Below, piece by piece: positions 4,996-6,103 of a DNA stretch of 6,103 nucleotides. Numbering within the stretch: the first letter of the stretch is position 1; the number at the start of each line of letters is the position of its first letter. Made by a program: the position numbers and the translations under genes. The DNA lies in the NCBI GenBank assembly GCA_030591195.1, contig JAUVBO010000206.1:1-6103 (forward strand). The letters run 5' to 3'. The notes beneath the pieces are model-generated. The model saw only the letters and a list, made by a program, of their open reading frames with translations. It was not told where the DNA came from and ran no database searches. This DNA is from Pseudomonadota bacterium (lineage in GTDB: Bacteria > Myxococcota > Polyangia > GCA-2747355 > JACKDQ01).

Positions 4996-6103
4996 GGAGC
5001 CTTCGAGCTGATATCGTTCGCCTCGGCGCCCTTGCCGCCGCGCTGCTCGCCTCCTCGGGGGGCCTCGCCGGGTGCCGTCCCGGCGTCGGCGTCCCGCGCA
5101 CCCTGCCCGACGGGCGCTCCTCGGCTGCCCATCCCCTGCGGGAGCGGATCTGGGACGTGGCCGCGGGTCGCTTCATCGGTCGCGCCGCCCTCGTGCGAGC
5201 CTTGGCTGCCCGCCCGTATGTGCTGCTAGGCGAGAAGCACGACAACCCCCGGCATCATCGACTACAGGCCGAGCTGCTAGGCGCCTTGGTGCGCGCCGGG
5301 CGCAGGCCGACCGTGGTCTGGGAGATGATCACCGCCACCGAGGCCGACGCCCTGGCAGCCTTCATCGCCCGCCCTGACCGGTCGGCGACGGCCCTCGGCA
5401 AGGCGGTGAGCTGGAAGCTGCGCGGCTGGGGGCCCTGGAAGCACTACCAGCCGATCGCCAAGGTCGCACTCGGAGCAGACCTGAATCTGCTCGCCGGCGG
5501 CATCGGTCGCAAGACCCTCCGCGCGGCACTGCACGGCTCGACCACGAGTCGCCCGGCGGCGGGGCACGGCGAGCTCACGCTGGCCGTCGAGCTGCCGGCG
5601 CCGGCGAAGGCCGGCCTGGCGAAGATGATCCGTGCCTCGCACTGCGGCCACGCCAACGACCGGATGGTGAAGATCATGACCCGGGCCCAGCAGCTCAGGG
5701 ACGTCCGCCTGGCCCGCACGTTGCGCCGGGGCGCCGTCAGGTCCGGTGGCGCGGTGCTGATCGCCGGATCGGTGCACGCGCGCCAGGACCGCGGTGCGCC
5801 GTTCTTCCTGCGCGCCCTCGGGGTTGCCGCTCGGTCCGTCGTCAGCGTCGCGTTCGTCGAGACTCAACCCGACAGCAGCAAGCCCGGCAGCTACCTCGAT
5901 CGCGAGACCGGCGCGACCGCGGCGCCCCACGACTACCTCTGGTTCACCGATCGCGTCGACCGGGAGGACCCCTGCAAGCGGTTCGAGCAAATCCTCGAGC
6001 GGATCCGGCGACGCCAGCGCCAGGCGCCGCACCCCGCCAAAGCGGATGCCCCGGTCGAAGCCCAGGCGCCCGAGCAGATGCCTCGGTCGCCGAGGCACCG
6101 ACC
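4992..6103 (+). CDS. ChaN-family lipoprotein (haem-binding/Tiki-like fold), runs off the right end
   Basis: The frame is open from ATG 4992 to the window end (370 codons). The start gives a lipoprotein signal: basic MRSLR, hydrophobic LGALAAALLA, lipobox LAGC, Cys28. The domain matches ChaN (DUF399). The N-terminal strand is YVLLGEKHD with Glu81 and His83, and VVWEM (Glu111) follows. SHCGHANDRM and AQQLRD then lie at about residues 216-237, AGSVHARQDRGAP is around His262, and DYLWFTDRVDREDPC is near 314-328. ChaN of Campylobacter jejuni is an outer-membrane lipoprotein that binds haem; the wider fold includes erythromycin esterase and Tiki proteins with Glu/His active sites. The last 40 or so residues are a Pro/Ala/Gln/Arg-rich extension. 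I see no strong ribosome binding site; a TTG at 4974 just after GGGGAGA is the alternative start. Family confidence is high, substrate unknown. Confidence 0.8.
   Translation, partial: MRSLRADIVRLGALAAALLASSGGLAGCRPGVGVPRTLPDGRSSAAHPLRERIWDVAAGRFIGRAALVRALAARPYVLLGEKHDNPRHHRLQAELLGALVRAGRRPTVVWEMITATEADALAAFIARPDRSATALGKAVSWKLRGWGPWKHYQPIAKVALGADLNLLAGGIGRKTLRAALHGSTTSRPAAGHGELTLAVELPAPAKAGLAKMIRASHCGHANDRMVKIMTRAQQLRDVRLARTLRRGAVRSGGAVLIAGSVHARQDRGAPFFLRALGVAARSVVSVAFVETQPDSSKPGSYLDRETGATAAPHDYLWFTDRVDREDPCKRFEQILERIRRRQRQAPHPAKADAPVEAQAPEQMPRSPRHR

Noticed and set aside
5277..6098. Minus-strand 273-residue ORF
   Set aside because: It is antisense to the ChaN-like gene, Gly/Arg/Ala-rich and without family features; the plus frame has clear conserved motifs.

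Overview
The window is high-GC DNA carrying several secreted proteins and lipoproteins. They have Asp/Pro-rich stalks, WGSS-x-x-DIWAVG repeats and Cys-rich domains. From general knowledge this style is typical of Myxococcota (delta-proteobacteria-like predators and soil bacteria). That placement is an inference from protein style, not from any marker gene. Three proteins have convincing lipoprotein signals, one has a type I signal peptide, and two are small or truncated membrane proteins. The window therefore reads as a cell-envelope/surface accessory region.

Layout, left to right. Bases 1-180 are the last 59 codons of a plus-strand gene that resembles the end of a TIM-barrel glycoside hydrolase (GH26-like, tentative). 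Bases 181-606 hold no gene I can defend. A minus-strand pair follows: a small one-helix membrane protein (1720-1896) and, downstream of it, an unrecognised secreted protein of 327 residues (607-1590). A divergent intergenic region (1897-2055) with a 12-bp perfect palindrome separates these from a plus-strand class I SAM methyltransferase (2056-2505). The methyltransferase has a perfect ribosome binding site and SAM-binding half, but its C-terminal half has been replaced by unrelated sequence.

The centre of the window is a candidate surface-lipoprotein pair on the plus strand. Upstream lies an array of seven 10-bp repeats in helical phase (2520-2589) that runs into an 8-bp inverted repeat (2577-2601). 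The first gene (2657-3922) encodes a lipoprotein with a long Asp/Pro stalk and seven WGSS repeats. I read these as a complete seven-bladed beta-propeller closed by an N-terminal strand. The second gene (3976-4515), 53 bases later, encodes a lipoprotein with the same layout, but its head has 14 cysteines and ends in a knottin-like pattern. The two may be displayed together on the cell surface.

The right end holds minus-strand remains (4540-4993) of a two-helix membrane domain like the N-terminus of NapC/NirT-type or multihaem cytochromes, apparently broken by frameshift. Divergent from it is a ChaN-family (haem-binding, Tiki/EreA-like fold) lipoprotein, 4992 to beyond the window end. The two divergent ATG codons sit inside the same GCATGC palindrome. 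Two broken genes in 3 kb, next to repeat arrays, suggest a region undergoing rearrangement and decay.
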